Shown here: one piece after another, positions 17,302 through 27,564 of the stretch | Numbering within the stretch: position 1 is the first letter of the stretch | Layout: every line of letters starts with the position of its first letter | From: Nocardia flavorosea NBRC 108225 | GTDB lineage: Bacteria; Actinomycetota; Actinomycetes; Mycobacteriales; Mycobacteriaceae | Length of the DNA stretch: 64,000 nucleotides | Reading direction: 5' to 3' | Assembly (NCBI RefSeq): GCF_001613385.1 | Contig: NZ_BDCG01000008.1 | Span: forward strand, 186,001 to 250,000 | Made by a program: the position numbers and the translations under genes | Notes under the pieces: model-generated | Told to the model about the DNA's origin: nothing | Database searches by the model: none | Seen by the model: the letters and a program-made list of their open reading frames with translations, nothing else

Positions 17302-17567
17302 CCATCCGACGATAGCCGCGAACGCGGTCTCGCGCGGTCCGGCCCGGCGCCTACCTGCGCCCCCGCCCGGATGACCCCTCTGGGCTGTGGTTATACCGAC
17401 TCGTAATGGACCCCCTCGTCGGCCCACTCGTACCCGAGGGGCAGAATTCAGCCATGAGGGCACAGCCAGAGCACCGGACCGACCGCACCAGAGGTCACCG
17501 AGAGCACGGCATCTCACAGGTACGGCACCGGGACAACGAGTGTCCGGCAGAGTGGAGCGCTGAGTAG

Positions 17568-18500
17568 ATGGCCAAGGCGAGCGAGCCCAGTCCCTATGTC
17601 GAATTCGACCGGAAGCAGTGGCGCGAACTGCGCAAATCGACTCCGCTGGTACTCACCGAAGAAGAATTGATCGGGCTGCGCGGCCTGGGCGAGCAAATCG
17701 ACCTCGAAGAGGTCGCGGAGGTCTATCTGCCGCTCGCGCGACTCATCCACCTGCAGGTTGCCGCGAAACAACGGCTGTTCGCCGCGACTGCGACCTTCCT
17801 CGGCGAAAAGCATCCCGATAAACAGGTGCCGTTCGTGATCGGAGTCGCCGGCAGTGTCGCCGTCGGTAAATCCACCACCGCTCGTGTTCTGCAGGCACTG
17901 CTGGCCCGCTGGGACCACCATCCGCGGGTCGATCTCGTGACCACCGACGGATTCCTCTATCCCACGGCCGAACTCACCCGCCGTGGCATCATGCACCGCA
18001 AGGGCTTCCCGGAAAGTTACGACCGGCGCAAACTGCTGCGTTTCGTCACCGAGGTGAAATCGGGCGCCGAAGAGGTATGCGCACCGGTGTATTCACATAT
18101 TTCCTACGATATCGTTCCCGGCGAATTCCATTGTGTCCGCCAGCCCGACATCCTGATCGTCGAGGGCCTGAACGTCCTGCAAACCGGTCCACGCCTCATG
18201 GTTTCGGATCTGTTCGATTTCTCGATCTACGTGGACGCCCGGATCGAAGATATCGAGAACTGGTATGTGCGCCGATTCCTGAGCCTGCGCGCCACCGGAT
18301 TCGCCGATCCTCGGGCCCATTTCCACCATTACGCGAGACTCACCGATTCCGAGGCGACCGCAGCCGCCACGGATATCTGGAATTCCACCAACCGCCCGAA
18401 CCTGGTGGACAACATCCTGCCCACCCGTCCCCGCGCAACCCTGGTCCTGCGTAAGGATTCCGACCACAGCATCAACCGCCTCCGCCTACGAAAGCTCTAG
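17568..18500 (+). CDS. coaA: Type I pantothenate kinase
   Basis: A 310-residue kinase that phosphorylates pantothenate in the first step of coenzyme A synthesis. The P-loop [11 protein letters not shown] is at 92-102, followed by VTTDGFLYP, the segment KGFPESYD and the pantothenate-site region YSHISYD. Length matches bacterial CoaA (about 310-316). A GAGCGCTGAGTAG stretch precedes the ATG, so the ribosome site is weak. It ends eight bases before the stop of the convergent Z-isoprenyl synthase gene. Gene order agrees with Rv1092c. Confidence 0.96.
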   Translation: MAKASEPSPYVEFDRKQWRELRKSTPLVLTEEELIGLRGLGEQIDLEEVAEVYLPLARLIHLQVAAKQRLFAATATFLGEKHPDKQVPFVIGVAGSVAVGKSTTARVLQALLARWDHHPRVDLVTTDGFLYPTAELTRRGIMHRKGFPESYDRRKLLRFVTEVKSGAEEVCAPVYSHISYDIVPGEFHCVRQPDILIVEGLNVLQTGPRLMVSDLFDFSIYVDARIEDIENWYVRRFLSLRATGFADPRAHFHHYARLTDSEATAAATDIWNSTNRPNLVDNILPTRPRATLVLRKDSDHSINRLRLRKL

Positions 18501-18508
18501 CGCGTCCT

Positions 18509-19288
18509 TCAGGTTCCGTAGCGGCGGTGGCGAGCCGCGTAGTCGCGGAGGGCGCGCAGGAAGTCGACGCGCCGGAATTCGGGCCAATAGACCTCGGTGA
18601 ACCAGATTTCGGAGTAGGCGCTCTGCCAGAGCAGGAAGCCGGAGAGCCGCTGTTCGCCCGAAGTGCGGATCACCAGGTCCGGGTCGGGCTGGCCGGAAGT
18701 GTAGAGGTGCTGGCCGATGGCGTTGACCGTGATCGACTGGACCAGGTCTTCACCGGTCTCCCCTGCAGCGATCTCCTGCCGGACCAGCTGGCGGACCGCG
18801 TCGGCGATTTCCTGGCGGCCGCCGTAGCCGATGGCGACGTTGACGTGGGTGCCGGTGCGTTCGCGGGTACGTTCGGTCGCGGTGCGCATTCGCTTGGCGA
18901 CCAGATCGGGGAGCCCGTCGAGGGTACCGACGATCCGCACTCGCCAGTTCTGCTCGGGGGCGGCGAGTTCCTCGACCACGTCGGTGATGACTTCGAACAG
19001 GGTTTCCAGTTCTTCCTGACCGCGGTGCAGGTTTTCGGTGGACAGCAGATAGACGGTGACCAGCTCGATTCCCTCGGCTTGGCACCAGCTGACCAGTTCG
19101 GCGACCTTGAGTGCACCGACCCGGTGCCCATGGGTGATATCGGTGAACCCGTTCTCCCGGGCCCAGCGGCGATTGCCGTCACACACCACGGCGACGTGGC
19201 GCGGATGCTGTTTATCTGCAAGCTTCTTGGCCAGACGGGCCTCGTAGATGCGATAGGGAAAGCCCCGCAGCCGACTCGGAAATTCCAC
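18509..19288 (-). CDS. Short-chain Z-isoprenyl diphosphate synthase (UppS family)
   Basis: A 259-residue cis-prenyltransferase. The family motifs are VVCDGNRRWA (about 34-43, with catalytic Asp), VYLLSTENL, and IRTSGEQRLSGFLLWQSAYSE. Its closest place and order match M. tuberculosis Rv1086, which makes omega,E,Z-farnesyl diphosphate, the precursor extended later to decaprenyl phosphate for the cell wall. The true long-chain UppS is usually elsewhere in such genomes, so I assign the short-chain role from synteny. Convergent with coaA, divergent from the hemolysin III gene. Confidence 0.88.
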   Translation of the reverse strand: MEFPSRLRGFPYRIYEARLAKKLADKQHPRHVAVVCDGNRRWARENGFTDITHGHRVGALKVAELVSWCQAEGIELVTVYLLSTENLHRGQEELETLFEVITDVVEELAAPEQNWRVRIVGTLDGLPDLVAKRMRTATERTRERTGTHVNVAIGYGGRQEIADAVRQLVRQEIAAGETGEDLVQSITVNAIGQHLYTSGQPDPDLVIRTSGEQRLSGFLLWQSAYSEIWFTEVYWPEFRRVDFLRALRDYAARHRRYGT

Positions 19289-19522
19289 GACGACCTACAG
19301 TACGCCTTTTCCGGGTTTCATCCGCATTCGCCGCCGAACGTGGGGTGGGCCACAGTCGCCCGTGTTCCCGGCGAAGCCGGTACAGTGACAAACGAAGCAA
19401 CCTACGCTGCCGTAGGTTACCGGCAAGTCAAGGGCTGTCCGGCGGTTCGACGAGGAACCCTCAGGGCCGCCACAACAGCCGGGACCGACGCCGTGACCGT
19501 CCCCGCCGATCCAGGAGGTTCC

Positions 19523-20314
19523 GTGTCCGACCCGGCAGACCCGAGATCCGGCACCGGCGAGCCGCCGGAAGACCCCGACAACACGCTGCGGCACTCCCAC
19601 GACATCGACAGCTTCGACAACACACGAAACCCCGACGACGATCCGGTGCCCAACCCCGCCGAATCCCTGGTCGCGCTTGTCAAACCCCGGATGCGCGGCT
19701 GGATCCACACCTGGGCCACCGGAATCGCCGCCATCGCGGTGATCGGGCTGGTCGCCGCCGCCACGACCGTTTCGACTACTGCCGTCGTCGCGACCGCCGT
19801 CTACGGACTCACCATCTGCGCACTGTTCGGAATAAGTGCCACCTACCACCGGATCACCTGGACCACCGTGCGGGCCCGGGTCCGGATGAAACGCGCCGAT
19901 CATTCGATGATCTTCCTTTTCATCGCGGGCACCTATACCCCGTTCGCTCTGCTCGGCCTGCCCACCTCCACGGGCCGGATATTGCTGGCGGTGGTGTGGT
20001 CGGGGGCGCTGGCCGGGGTCGCACTGAAGATGCTCTGGCCACACGCCCCGCCCTGGGTCGGAGTACCCCTGTATCTACTGCTCGGCTGGGCCGTTGTACC
20101 GGTGGGCGGGGAACTCTACCGGTCCGTCGGGCCGGCGGCGGTGCTGCTGCTGGTTGCCGGCGGGCTCGCCTACAGCATCGGCGCGGTGCTCTACGCGACC
20201 AAATGGCCGAATCCGTGGCCCACCACCTTCGGCCACCATGAGTTCTTCCACGCTGCCACCGTGTTCGCTGCGCTGTGCCACTACATAGCGATATGGCTGG
20301 TGTTGCTGGATTGA
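19523..20314 (+). CDS. Hemolysin III family membrane protein
   Basis: About 263 residues from a GTG at 19523, chosen because AGGAGG lies four bases upstream; the open frame continues far upstream, but antisense to the prenyltransferase gene. After a hydrophilic N-terminus of about 60 residues come seven predicted membrane segments with the HlyIII/PAQR marks ATYHRITWT, KRADHSMIFLFIAGTYTPF, and a final GHHEFFHAATV. The His and Asp residues in these motifs bind zinc in PAQR relatives. Matches Rv1085c in order. Hemolysin activity is only a family name. Confidence 0.9.
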   Translation: MSDPADPRSGTGEPPEDPDNTLRHSHDIDSFDNTRNPDDDPVPNPAESLVALVKPRMRGWIHTWATGIAAIAVIGLVAAATTVSTTAVVATAVYGLTICALFGISATYHRITWTTVRARVRMKRADHSMIFLFIAGTYTPFALLGLPTSTGRILLAVVWSGALAGVALKMLWPHAPPWVGVPLYLLLGWAVVPVGGELYRSVGPAAVLLLVAGGLAYSIGAVLYATKWPNPWPTTFGHHEFFHAATVFAALCHYIAIWLVLLD

Positions 20315-20444
20315 CCGGCCACGGCCCTGCGCGTGATCGCAGGCCGATAGTGGGAATATGCCCGGCAGTGTCGATTAGGCTGCTGATTCGTGTCCTTCGA
20401 TACCGGCCGCTCCGCCGACCGCGGCCGCCGCGGGTAGTCCGGCG

Positions 20445-21971
20445 ATGAGCGACGGCAGTACGGTCCGGCGCCGGCCCGGCACGATCTCCCGGCTGATGCT
20501 GTGGAGCGTCCGCGCCCGCGGGGGTCTGTCGCTGATGGTCATCGCCGCACATTTCGCCGGTCTCGCCGTGATCGTCACCCAGCTATGGCTCATCGGATTC
20601 CCGAGCCGCGTGGATACCGGCCAGTTGGGCGGGCTGGCCGCCGTCACCGTCTACCCGGCCTTGGCGATCCTGGCGGGGATCGGTTTGGCCATCCGCGACC
20701 GGATGGCCTATTTCGGCTGGCTCGACCAATCGCGCAAACCCACACCGAACGAGGCGCGGCGCCTCCTCCGCCTCCCCATCGCGGTATCGCTGCGGGCGAT
20801 CGCCATGTGGACACCCGGAGTGGTGATCTCGGCGGCGCTGCTGGCCCGGCTCACCGAGGAGAACGATTTCGTCGTCCTGCTCGCCATGTTCACCATCGGT
20901 GGGCTCGAATCGGCCGGTCTGACCTACCTCGTCGTCGACCGGGTCATCCGACCGGTGGTGCCCATCGTCGCGGGTGTCCTCGGCGCGACCATGCACTGGA
21001 GTTCCTCGGTTTTCGTCCGTGTCGCGCTGGCCTGGGCGGTATCCGGCGCGATGCCGCTGAGCGCATTGATCGTCGTGCTGGCGGATCCGTCCTCCACTCA
21101 GGACCACCGGATCCGCACCGGTATCTATCTCGCGGCGATCAGCCTGGCGGTCGGCGTGGGCGCCACCTGGGCGCTGGCCCGGGCCGTCGCCACCCCGCTC
21201 CGCGCCCTGCGAATCGCGGTGGACCGCATCACCCGGGGTGACCTGGACGTGCGGGTGGCGGTGGGCAGTGCCAGCGAGATCGGGCGGCTGGAACATTCGG
21301 TCAACGAGATGTCGGCGAATCTGCGGGAACGGCTGCGACTGCGCGATGTGTTCGACCGGCATGTCGGCGAAGAGGTCGCCGAACGCGCACTGGCCGGCGG
21401 GGTCGACCTGACCGGCGATGTGCGGGAAGTGACGGCGCTGTTCGTGGACGTCACCGGATCGGTGGCGATTTCCACCGGACTGCCGCCGCAGGAATTCGTC
21501 GCCAAACTCAACCGGTTGATGGCGACCGTGGTCGCAGCCACCGAGGAGAACGACGGACTGGTCAACAAGTTCGAAGGCGATGCGGCGCTGTGCATATTCG
21601 GCGCACCGATCGCCCTGGCGGACAACGCGACCCCTGCGCTGCGCGCGGCCCGCCGGATCCGGGACGAGATCGCGGCGGCCGGGGAGCTGGATATCGGTAT
21701 CGGGGTCGCCCGGGGCCGGGTGTTCGCCGGCGACCTCGGCACCGACACCCGGCGCGAATACACCGTGATCGGCGACGCGGTGAACGCGGCCGCCCGGCTC
21801 ACCACCCGCGCCAAGGAGGTGCCGCGGCGCATCCTGGTATCGCAGAGCGTTGTCGACGCCGCCACGGCGGACGAGCGGGAGAAGTGGGTGAAACACGGTG
21901 CCGTGGCACTTCGCGGCATCACCGAACCCACCTCCGCGTGGACCGACCGCGAACCCGGGCCGACACCGTAA
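20445..21971 (+). CDS. Membrane class III adenylate cyclase with HAMP domain
   Basis: A 508-residue protein: six hydrophobic segments in residues 1-250, a HAMP linker at about 245-297 and a class III cyclase domain at about 320-495. Metal-binding Asp residues are D335 (LFVDVTG) and D379 (FEGDAAL), purine-selecting K375 and D444, and transition-state residues N447 and R451 (GDAVNAAAR). K375 with D444 indicates ATP rather than GTP, so the enzyme should make cAMP. Similar six-helix HAMP cyclases are common in mycobacteria. It has no obvious operon partner. Confidence 0.9.
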   Translation: MSDGSTVRRRPGTISRLMLWSVRARGGLSLMVIAAHFAGLAVIVTQLWLIGFPSRVDTGQLGGLAAVTVYPALAILAGIGLAIRDRMAYFGWLDQSRKPTPNEARRLLRLPIAVSLRAIAMWTPGVVISAALLARLTEENDFVVLLAMFTIGGLESAGLTYLVVDRVIRPVVPIVAGVLGATMHWSSSVFVRVALAWAVSGAMPLSALIVVLADPSSTQDHRIRTGIYLAAISLAVGVGATWALARAVATPLRALRIAVDRITRGDLDVRVAVGSASEIGRLEHSVNEMSANLRERLRLRDVFDRHVGEEVAERALAGGVDLTGDVREVTALFVDVTGSVAISTGLPPQEFVAKLNRLMATVVAATEENDGLVNKFEGDAALCIFGAPIALADNATPALRAARRIRDEIAAAGELDIGIGVARGRVFAGDLGTDTRREYTVIGDAVNAAARLTTRAKEVPRRILVSQSVVDAATADEREKWVKHGAVALRGITEPTSAWTDREPGPTP

Positions 21972-22533
21972 GAATCGGCAGTCGCGGCGGCTTCTCGTCC
22001 TCCACCGCCCTCGCTCCGGCGTACATCCGCACAAATCCGGCTGCCGAGGTGCCCGAAGCGTGACGGCCCTGGCTCGCCCATCCAGCCGCGAGAGCCGCAT
22101 CGAGCACAGCCCGCCGGGCAGCCAGGAATTCGGCGATGCCCACAATCGGAGCCCTCGGGTGGTAGGCGCGCCGGCCTGTACCGGAGTGAAACAACCGTTA
22201 ACGGCATGATCTGAGCGCTGAAGCAGCGGCCCGGCGGCGCCCAGCGTGCCCGGCAGAACTCATTGCACCGCGCACCCGACGGCCCCGTACGCAGGGATTT
22301 CTCGGCGGGCCGCCCCACCTATTCGGAGCCGTCGACCGGAGGCGCCCGGCGGTTCCGCAGAAAGGTCTCGCCGGCCTAATGCGGAGCGAGTACGGGCCCG
22401 CCCCTCGGCGCCCGGCCGACAACCGCGCAGTCACCGGCGATGACGAACGCACCGGTGCGCGTGGGCGTACGGAACGCGGCCGCCAAGCCTTCACGGCGCA
22501 GACCGGTACGGCGCCGTGGAGCGGGGTCACCGG
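21972..22533. other. Gene-free 562-base interval
   Basis: Lies between the cyclase (plus) and the end of the DUF255 gene (minus). Open frames in it have poor composition and no family resemblance, and no ribosome site supports any of them. A stretch CTCGTCCTCCACCGCCCTCGC near 22000 is a faint echo of the interspersed repeat. Confidence 0.5.
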
Positions 22534-24615
22534 CTACTCGGGCACAGTTCGACCTGCTTCCCCGGTAAGAGCGGCACGCAGATCATCCGGTGTCGTCACC
22601 GGCAGATCGCAGACCGTACCGCGGCACACATACGCCGCGGCGGTGCCCTCGATGGCGGGGCGGCCGGCGAGCAGCGGGACGGTATCCGCGGGCGCCCGCA
22701 CGATGATCGCACCGCCGGGGGCGTGCGCACGGGCGACCTCCAGCAGTTCCACATCACCCGCCGGCACATAGCCGGTCGTGGATATCGCGATCTGCAGCGG
22801 GCCCTGGAGCGCGGCCTCGGCCACCGTCAGCCACTGTCCGGCCGAACGCGGCGCCTTGGCGAGTACCACCGCGCCACGTGTCAACGTCTGCTCGGCCAGT
22901 TCGCGGTAGCGGCCGGCGTGCTCGGGTTCCACCACAGCGGACGCTGTCAGCAGAGCTTCGGCGAGCACGGACGCCCCCGCCGGGGTGGCGCCGTCGATGG
23001 GGTCGCGGGGGCGGGCGATAAGCGTTTCCGCGTCGTCGGCGGTATCGAACCAGCTGCCGGGTTCGTCCGGGTCGGCGAAATGGGTGATCGCCGAATCCAG
23101 GATCCGCTGGATATCGGGCAGCCACCCGGCCGACCCGGAGTATTGGTGCAGCGCCAGCAGTGCGGTCGCCAGCCAGGCGTAGTCCTCGAGTACGCCCGCC
23201 GAACTCCCGGCGACTCCGTCCAGCGAGGCCCGCAGCACCCGGTCGCCGGCCACGTGGATGTCGAGGATCACCCGGGACAGCTCGTCGGCGGCATCGAACC
23301 AGTCGCGCCGGTCCAGTGCGCGGGCGGCCTCGCACAACGCGGTGATCGCCATACAGTTCCAGGCGGTGACCATCTTGTCGTCCCGCTCGGGTTGCGGGCG
23401 ACGGCCGCGGGCGGCGCGCAGAGCGGTGCGGATACGTTCGAATCGCTCGATGTCTTCGGGGTCGCGGACACGGGTGAGCACGGAACTGCCCTGTTCGAAG
23501 TTGCCGCCCGTGGTGACCCCGAAGATCTCGCCCGCCCAGGCCCCGTCGATCGGGCCGAGTTCGCCGACCAGTTCGGCGGGATTCCATACATAGGTGGCGC
23601 CCTCCATCCCGGGCGCACCCGGTTCCACCTGCGTATCGGCGTCCAGCGCGGAGGCGAAACCGTTCGCGGTGGCCAGATCGTCGAGAAGGAACCCGACCAG
23701 TTCCTCGGTGATCCGGTGAGGCAAGGGATCGTCCGGTGTACGCCGGGCCAGATGCGCGTAGAACCGCAGCAGTTGCGCATTGTCGTAGAGCATTTTCTCG
23801 AAATGCGGGACCACCCACGCGGCGTCCACCGAATAGCGGGCGAAACCGCCGCGTAACTGGTCGTAGATACCGCCGCGGGCCATCGCCTCGGCGGTACGGT
23901 CCACCACCGCGCGTACCTCGGGATTGCCGGTGCGCTCCCAACTGCGCAGCAAACCCTCGAGAAGCGCGGCGGGCGGGAATTTCGGGGCGCCCCCGAAACC
24001 ACCGTGGACCTCGTCGAAATCGCGGACCACCGCCGACACGGCATGGTCCAGCAGCTGCGGAGTTATCCGGAGTTCGCTCTCGGGCAGCCCACCGGCCTGC
24101 GCGCGCAGCGCATCGGCAACCTGATCGGCCGCGGTATCCACATCGGCGCGCCGGTTCCGCCAGGTATCGGTGATCGCGGTGAGCAGTTGCGTGAACGACG
24201 GCATCCCGCCGCGCGGCACCTTCGGGTAGTACGTCCCGCAGTAGAACGGTTCGCCCGCCGGGGTGAGGAAACAGGTCATCGGCCAGCCACCCTGGCCGGT
24301 CATGGCGACGGTGGCGTTCATGTACACGGCGTCGATATCCGGGCGTTCCTCCCGATCGACCTTGATGCAGACGAATTCGTCGTTCATCTGCGCCGCCGTC
24401 GCCTCGTCCTCGAACGATTCGTGCGCCATCACATGGCACCAGTGATCGGTTGGCCGAAGCTACCAATGGCAGGATGCGTATCCCACTGAAAGAAGAATGG
24501 GTACGTCCCGCCTGGTTGCTTCTGCCATCGCCTCCTCTCCCCACTCCTGCCAGTGCACGGGGTTGTCCGCGTGCTGGCGCAGGTAGGGCGACGTGGCACC
24601 ACCTAATCGGTTCAT
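22534..24615 (-). pseudogene. DUF255 (YyaL/Rv1084-like) thioredoxin-domain protein, interrupted
   Basis: The intact family has about 660-690 residues: an N-terminal thioredoxin-like DUF255 domain with the motif CHWCHVMAHESF, then an (alpha/alpha)6 region. Here the first 51 codons from ATG 24615 ([20 protein letters not shown] onward) end at a TAG at 24462-24460. The same frame resumes eight codons later with W-C-H-V-M-A-H-E-S-F and runs intact to 22534. The break is a 24-base insertion exactly inside the CHWC motif. A shorter product could start at the GTG 24432, but it would lack both active-site cysteines. Order matches Rv1084. The long downstream frame shows no other lesion, so the event may be recent. 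Confidence 0.8.
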
Positions 24616-24781
24616 ACATCCCAGCCTGCCACACCCGGCCGGCCGAATCGCCCCAGCCGCCAACCCAGCCACTCTCCCGTTCGACGGGACGGGGATGGAT
24701 ATTTTACGACCGACCGTGCGGCACTGAAGCTTCGACAGCATCGGCGGCCCCGGCATTCGGAGAGAGTGAAATGTTCTGCTC

Positions 24782-25054
24782 GTGGTTCAGAGACGAGGTC
24801 GGCATGGCCTTGCCGGGGTTTCGCCGGATTCCTTGGATGATGAAGGAACGCCGCTGTGGATCAGCGGGCTGGCGAACGAGGATCCGCATCACAGTGTGCA
24901 CGTGATTCGGGGGCTCGATCCCGCTGCGGCGCTGGAGACGCTGGGGGCGAAGCCGCGGCTGTTTCGGCGATGGGAACTGCCGGATGAGCTGGTATGGCTG
25001 TCGCCGGAGGCCGTCGGAATCGAGCCGCACTACTCTGCTATTCTGCTCGGCTGA
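24782..25054 (+). CDS. Small hypothetical protein, DUF6461-like
   Basis: A frame of up to 90 codons from GTG 24782. The section after residue 23 ([20 protein letters not shown] and [12 protein letters not shown]) resembles small actinobacterial proteins of the DUF6461 type, in which a V-R-G-L-x-P-x-x-A-L-x-x-L-G phrase is typical. The true start may be later (TTG 24833), since the first residues look non-native. Function unknown. It has no close partner on its strand. Confidence 0.45.
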   Translation: MVQRRGRHGLAGVSPDSLDDEGTPLWISGLANEDPHHSVHVIRGLDPAAALETLGAKPRLFRRWELPDELVWLSPEAVGIEPHYSAILLG

Positions 25055-25171
25055 ACCGGGTCCACAGCCGGCGTTCGGATTCGTACCGACCGAATCGACA
25101 GCGGCCGTAGTGATTTCACACCCGAGCTCACAATCGGCACCGGCTGCGACCGATACTCGGTTGTCGAAGAT

Positions 25172-26059
25172 CTACCAGCGAACCGCATCCGAGCCGCGGG
25201 CCTGCGTCCCGAACCAGGTCCGGTGTTCTTCCGCCCAGGACCGGTAGGTCATCGGTGACCGGCCGGTGACCGCGTACACATCGGAGGTGACCGTGTCGTT
25301 GCGTCCCGACCGGGCATAGGACAGTCCGTTCACCATGATTCGGACGGCAGCGTCCGTCATACCGGAACCGGCGAGTTGCGCACGGATCGTGCGGGGATCG
25401 ATATCGGTGTAGGTCACGGGGCGGCCGAGTACCTCGCCGAGAATCGTCACCTGCTCCGGTACCGACAACGACTCGGGACCGGTCAATGTGTAGACCCGGC
25501 CGGTATGACCGTCGGCGGTCAGGGCCGTCGCGGCCACCGACGCGATATCGCGTGGATGAATCACGCCCTGTCTGCCCGCTCCGGTGAGGTTGGCGACGGG
25601 CCGGCCGTGCCGGATCGCGTCCGCCCACGACAGCGTATTGGACGCGAATACGCTGGGGCGCAATATGGTCCATTCCACGCCACCTTCGCGTAGCACGCGT
25701 TCGCCGTCGGCATGCTGACTTCCGATCACTTCTCCTTCCGGGGTTACCGCACCGGTTCCGATGGCCGACAACTTCACGATCCGCTCGACACCGGCCTGGC
25801 GCGCCGCGGCGACGAAGGCGGCATCGTGGTCGCCGTTGGGTGTGGATGGTGCCGTCAGCAGAAAGGCCGCCGAGACCCCGGCCAAGGCGCCGGGCAGGGA
25901 AGCGGACGCGTCGAAATCGCCGCGCACCACCTCCACGGGCGGTGGAACAACCGCCACCGCCGGGTTGCGGACCATGGCCCGGACCGGCTCACCACGAGCA
26001 CTGAGCAGTTCGAGCAAAGGGCGGCCGACGGTTCCCGTGGCTCCGGTGACAAGAATCAT
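25172..26059 (-). CDS. NmrA/SDR-type NAD(P)-binding oxidoreductase
   Basis: A 295-residue atypical short-chain dehydrogenase of the NmrA/QOR2 kind. It opens with the nucleotide-binding motif MILVTGATGTVGRPLLELL (GxxGxxG) and has VEVVRGDFDAS, then VKLSAIGTG, and WTILRPSVFASN in place of the usual Tyr-x-x-x-Lys active site, as in NmrA-like members. The start at 26059 is fixed by the Rossmann strand. It is divergent from an AraC regulator with an 84-base gap, which suggests that regulator controls it. Confidence 0.85.
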   Translation of the reverse strand: MILVTGATGTVGRPLLELLSARGEPVRAMVRNPAVAVVPPPVEVVRGDFDASASLPGALAGVSAAFLLTAPSTPNGDHDAAFVAAARQAGVERIVKLSAIGTGAVTPEGEVIGSQHADGERVLREGGVEWTILRPSVFASNTLSWADAIRHGRPVANLTGAGRQGVIHPRDIASVAATALTADGHTGRVYTLTGPESLSVPEQVTILGEVLGRPVTYTDIDPRTIRAQLAGSGMTDAAVRIMVNGLSYARSGRNDTVTSDVYAVTGRSPMTYRSWAEEHRTWFGTQARGSDAVRW

Positions 26060-26143
26060 GACGCCACTGTGCTGTGCCGACCCACTCCGTGTATTGGAAG
26101 TTTCGGCGGTGCCGGCGGCAAAAAAGACAATTACCGTGGTCAT

Positions 26144-26893
26144 GTGAGCAGCGCCCGGTATATCGATGTCGCGACTCTGCGGGCCGACGGGAGTGGGATC
26201 CATATCCACCCGCCGGAGGTGGCCGCGACTGTCATGGTCCGCCGGATCGCCGGGGGCCGCGCCGATATCGTCGTGCTCGGTCCACGAACAGCCGCTGTCT
26301 ACGATCGCACCGAGCCGGACGTGCCGCCGTGCGCGGTGGCCCGTATTCGCCCGGGCGGCCTCCGGCCACTGCTGGGCGGGCGGTCGGCGGCCGATCTGGT
26401 GGATCGCGTGGTGCCGCTGACAGAGCTGTGGGGAACACGGGGCGCCGAACTCGCCCGAGAGCTCGGCGCGATGCAGGCAGATCCGCCGGCCGTGACTCTG
26501 CGTCTGCACGATGCGCTGGCCGATGGACTCGACGGCGACTTCGCCCGGCATCGGGAACTGCTCGACCACGCCCACCATGCGCTCGCGCAAGCCGGTGGCC
26601 ACGCGAACATGGCGGTACTTTCCCGGGGCCTCGGTATCAGTGAACGACATCTGCGCACCGTATTCACCACCGAGATCGGTGTACCGCCCAAGCTGTTCGC
26701 CCGCCTGCTACGGGTACGCCGGGTCGCCGATCTGGTCCGGGACGGTGGCCTGGCGCGACTGGCCGGGGCAGCCGGATACTACGACCAAGCTCATATGACC
26801 ACCGAGTTCCGGCGCGTGATGGGTGTCCCACCCGGCGCCTACGCAGCCGGCAGGTTCCCGCCGCCCCGGGTATGCCGAAGCACGACCCGATAG
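26144..26893 (+). CDS. AraC-family transcriptional regulator
   Basis: About 249 residues from a GTG at 26144. The N-terminal half is a DUF6597-like ligand region. Residues about 150-245 are the double helix-turn-helix of the AraC family, with ANMAVLSRGLGISERHLRTV and LAGAAGYYDQAHMTTEFRRV, then GVPPGAY, the typical end of the second HTH. It is divergent from the NmrA-like oxidoreductase, sharing an 84-base promoter region, and convergent with the TetR gene. Control of the oxidoreductase is the simplest reading. Confidence 0.85.
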   Translation: MSSARYIDVATLRADGSGIHIHPPEVAATVMVRRIAGGRADIVVLGPRTAAVYDRTEPDVPPCAVARIRPGGLRPLLGGRSAADLVDRVVPLTELWGTRGAELARELGAMQADPPAVTLRLHDALADGLDGDFARHRELLDHAHHALAQAGGHANMAVLSRGLGISERHLRTVFTTEIGVPPKLFARLLRVRRVADLVRDGGLARLAGAAGYYDQAHMTTEFRRVMGVPPGAYAAGRFPPPRVCRSTTR

Positions 26894-26932
26894 CGTGGAT
26901 CCGCACCGGGCACGGCGAGCACGACGCTCCCG

Positions 26933-27547
26933 TCAGTGGCCGTCCAGCAGCCCGCGCCGGAGTAGGCGCTGATTCGCGGCGCTGCGTTCGGCCAGTACCG
27001 CGGGCGCGAACAGATCCTCGCCCCATATCTGTGCAAGGGCCGGTTCCAGCAGTAATGGGCCGAGGATCAGGAACAGCGTCTGCAAGGCGGCCCAGCGCCG
27101 ATCGTCGGGAGATATATCACCGGGATGCGCGAGGAGCCGTTCCACTTCCCGTTCGGCGCCGTCGGCCAGCCGTCTCAGCAGTTCGGCCGCGCGCTGGTCA
27201 CCGTCGAGCAGAACACGCCTGAGGTAGCGGCGTCGTTCCTTGTCGGCGCCGAATACCAGGGCTGCCGCACGGCCGGCCTCTGCCAGACTGCCGCGCTCGG
27301 CACCTTCCTCCCGGGCATCGGCGAGCGCACGTCCGAACGAGCCGAGGAGTTCCGCGTCCACGGCGTCGCGCAAACCTGTTTTGGACCCGAAGTGATAGCG
27401 CAACAGTGCGTGCGAGACATTCGCCTCGGCCGCGATCTGCCGGGTCGTGGTCGCGGCATACCCCTGTTCGGCGAAGAGCCGACGACCTGCAGCCAGGAGC
27501 GCCGCGCGCGCCTCGCCGCGATTCGGTCTGGGTTCGGTCCCGGTCAC
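26933..27547 (-). CDS. TetR-family transcriptional regulator
   Basis: A 204-residue repressor. The DNA-binding helices are at about 12-58: ARAALLAAGRRLFAEQGYAA, TTTRQIAAEANVSHALLRYH, then FGSKTGLRDAV. The rest is the helical ligand-binding core. It begins 17 bases after the stop of the acyltransferase gene on the same strand, so the two form an operon. Two long palindromes over the operon promoter at 28.8 kb are good candidates for its operator, making it an autoregulated repressor. The ligand is unknown. Confidence 0.9.
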   Translation of the reverse strand: MTGTEPRPNRGEARAALLAAGRRLFAEQGYAATTTRQIAAEANVSHALLRYHFGSKTGLRDAVDAELLGSFGRALADAREEGAERGSLAEAGRAAALVFGADKERRRYLRRVLLDGDQRAAELLRRLADGAEREVERLLAHPGDISPDDRRWAALQTLFLILGPLLLEPALAQIWGEDLFAPAVLAERSAANQRLLRRGLLDGH

Positions 27548-27564
27548 GAGGCCGAGACTAGCGA

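Noticed and set aside
22198..22530. A 110-codon minus-strand frame between the cyclase and DUF255 genes.
   Set aside because: Very high Arg/Pro/Ser content, no ribosome site and no family likeness.
24460..24462. Programmed read-through or a special amino acid at the in-frame TAG.
   Set aside because: Considered because the frame is intact on both sides, but eight extra codons split an invariant active-site motif, no recoding signal is seen, and no pyrrolysine gene is known in this group. Insertion is simpler.
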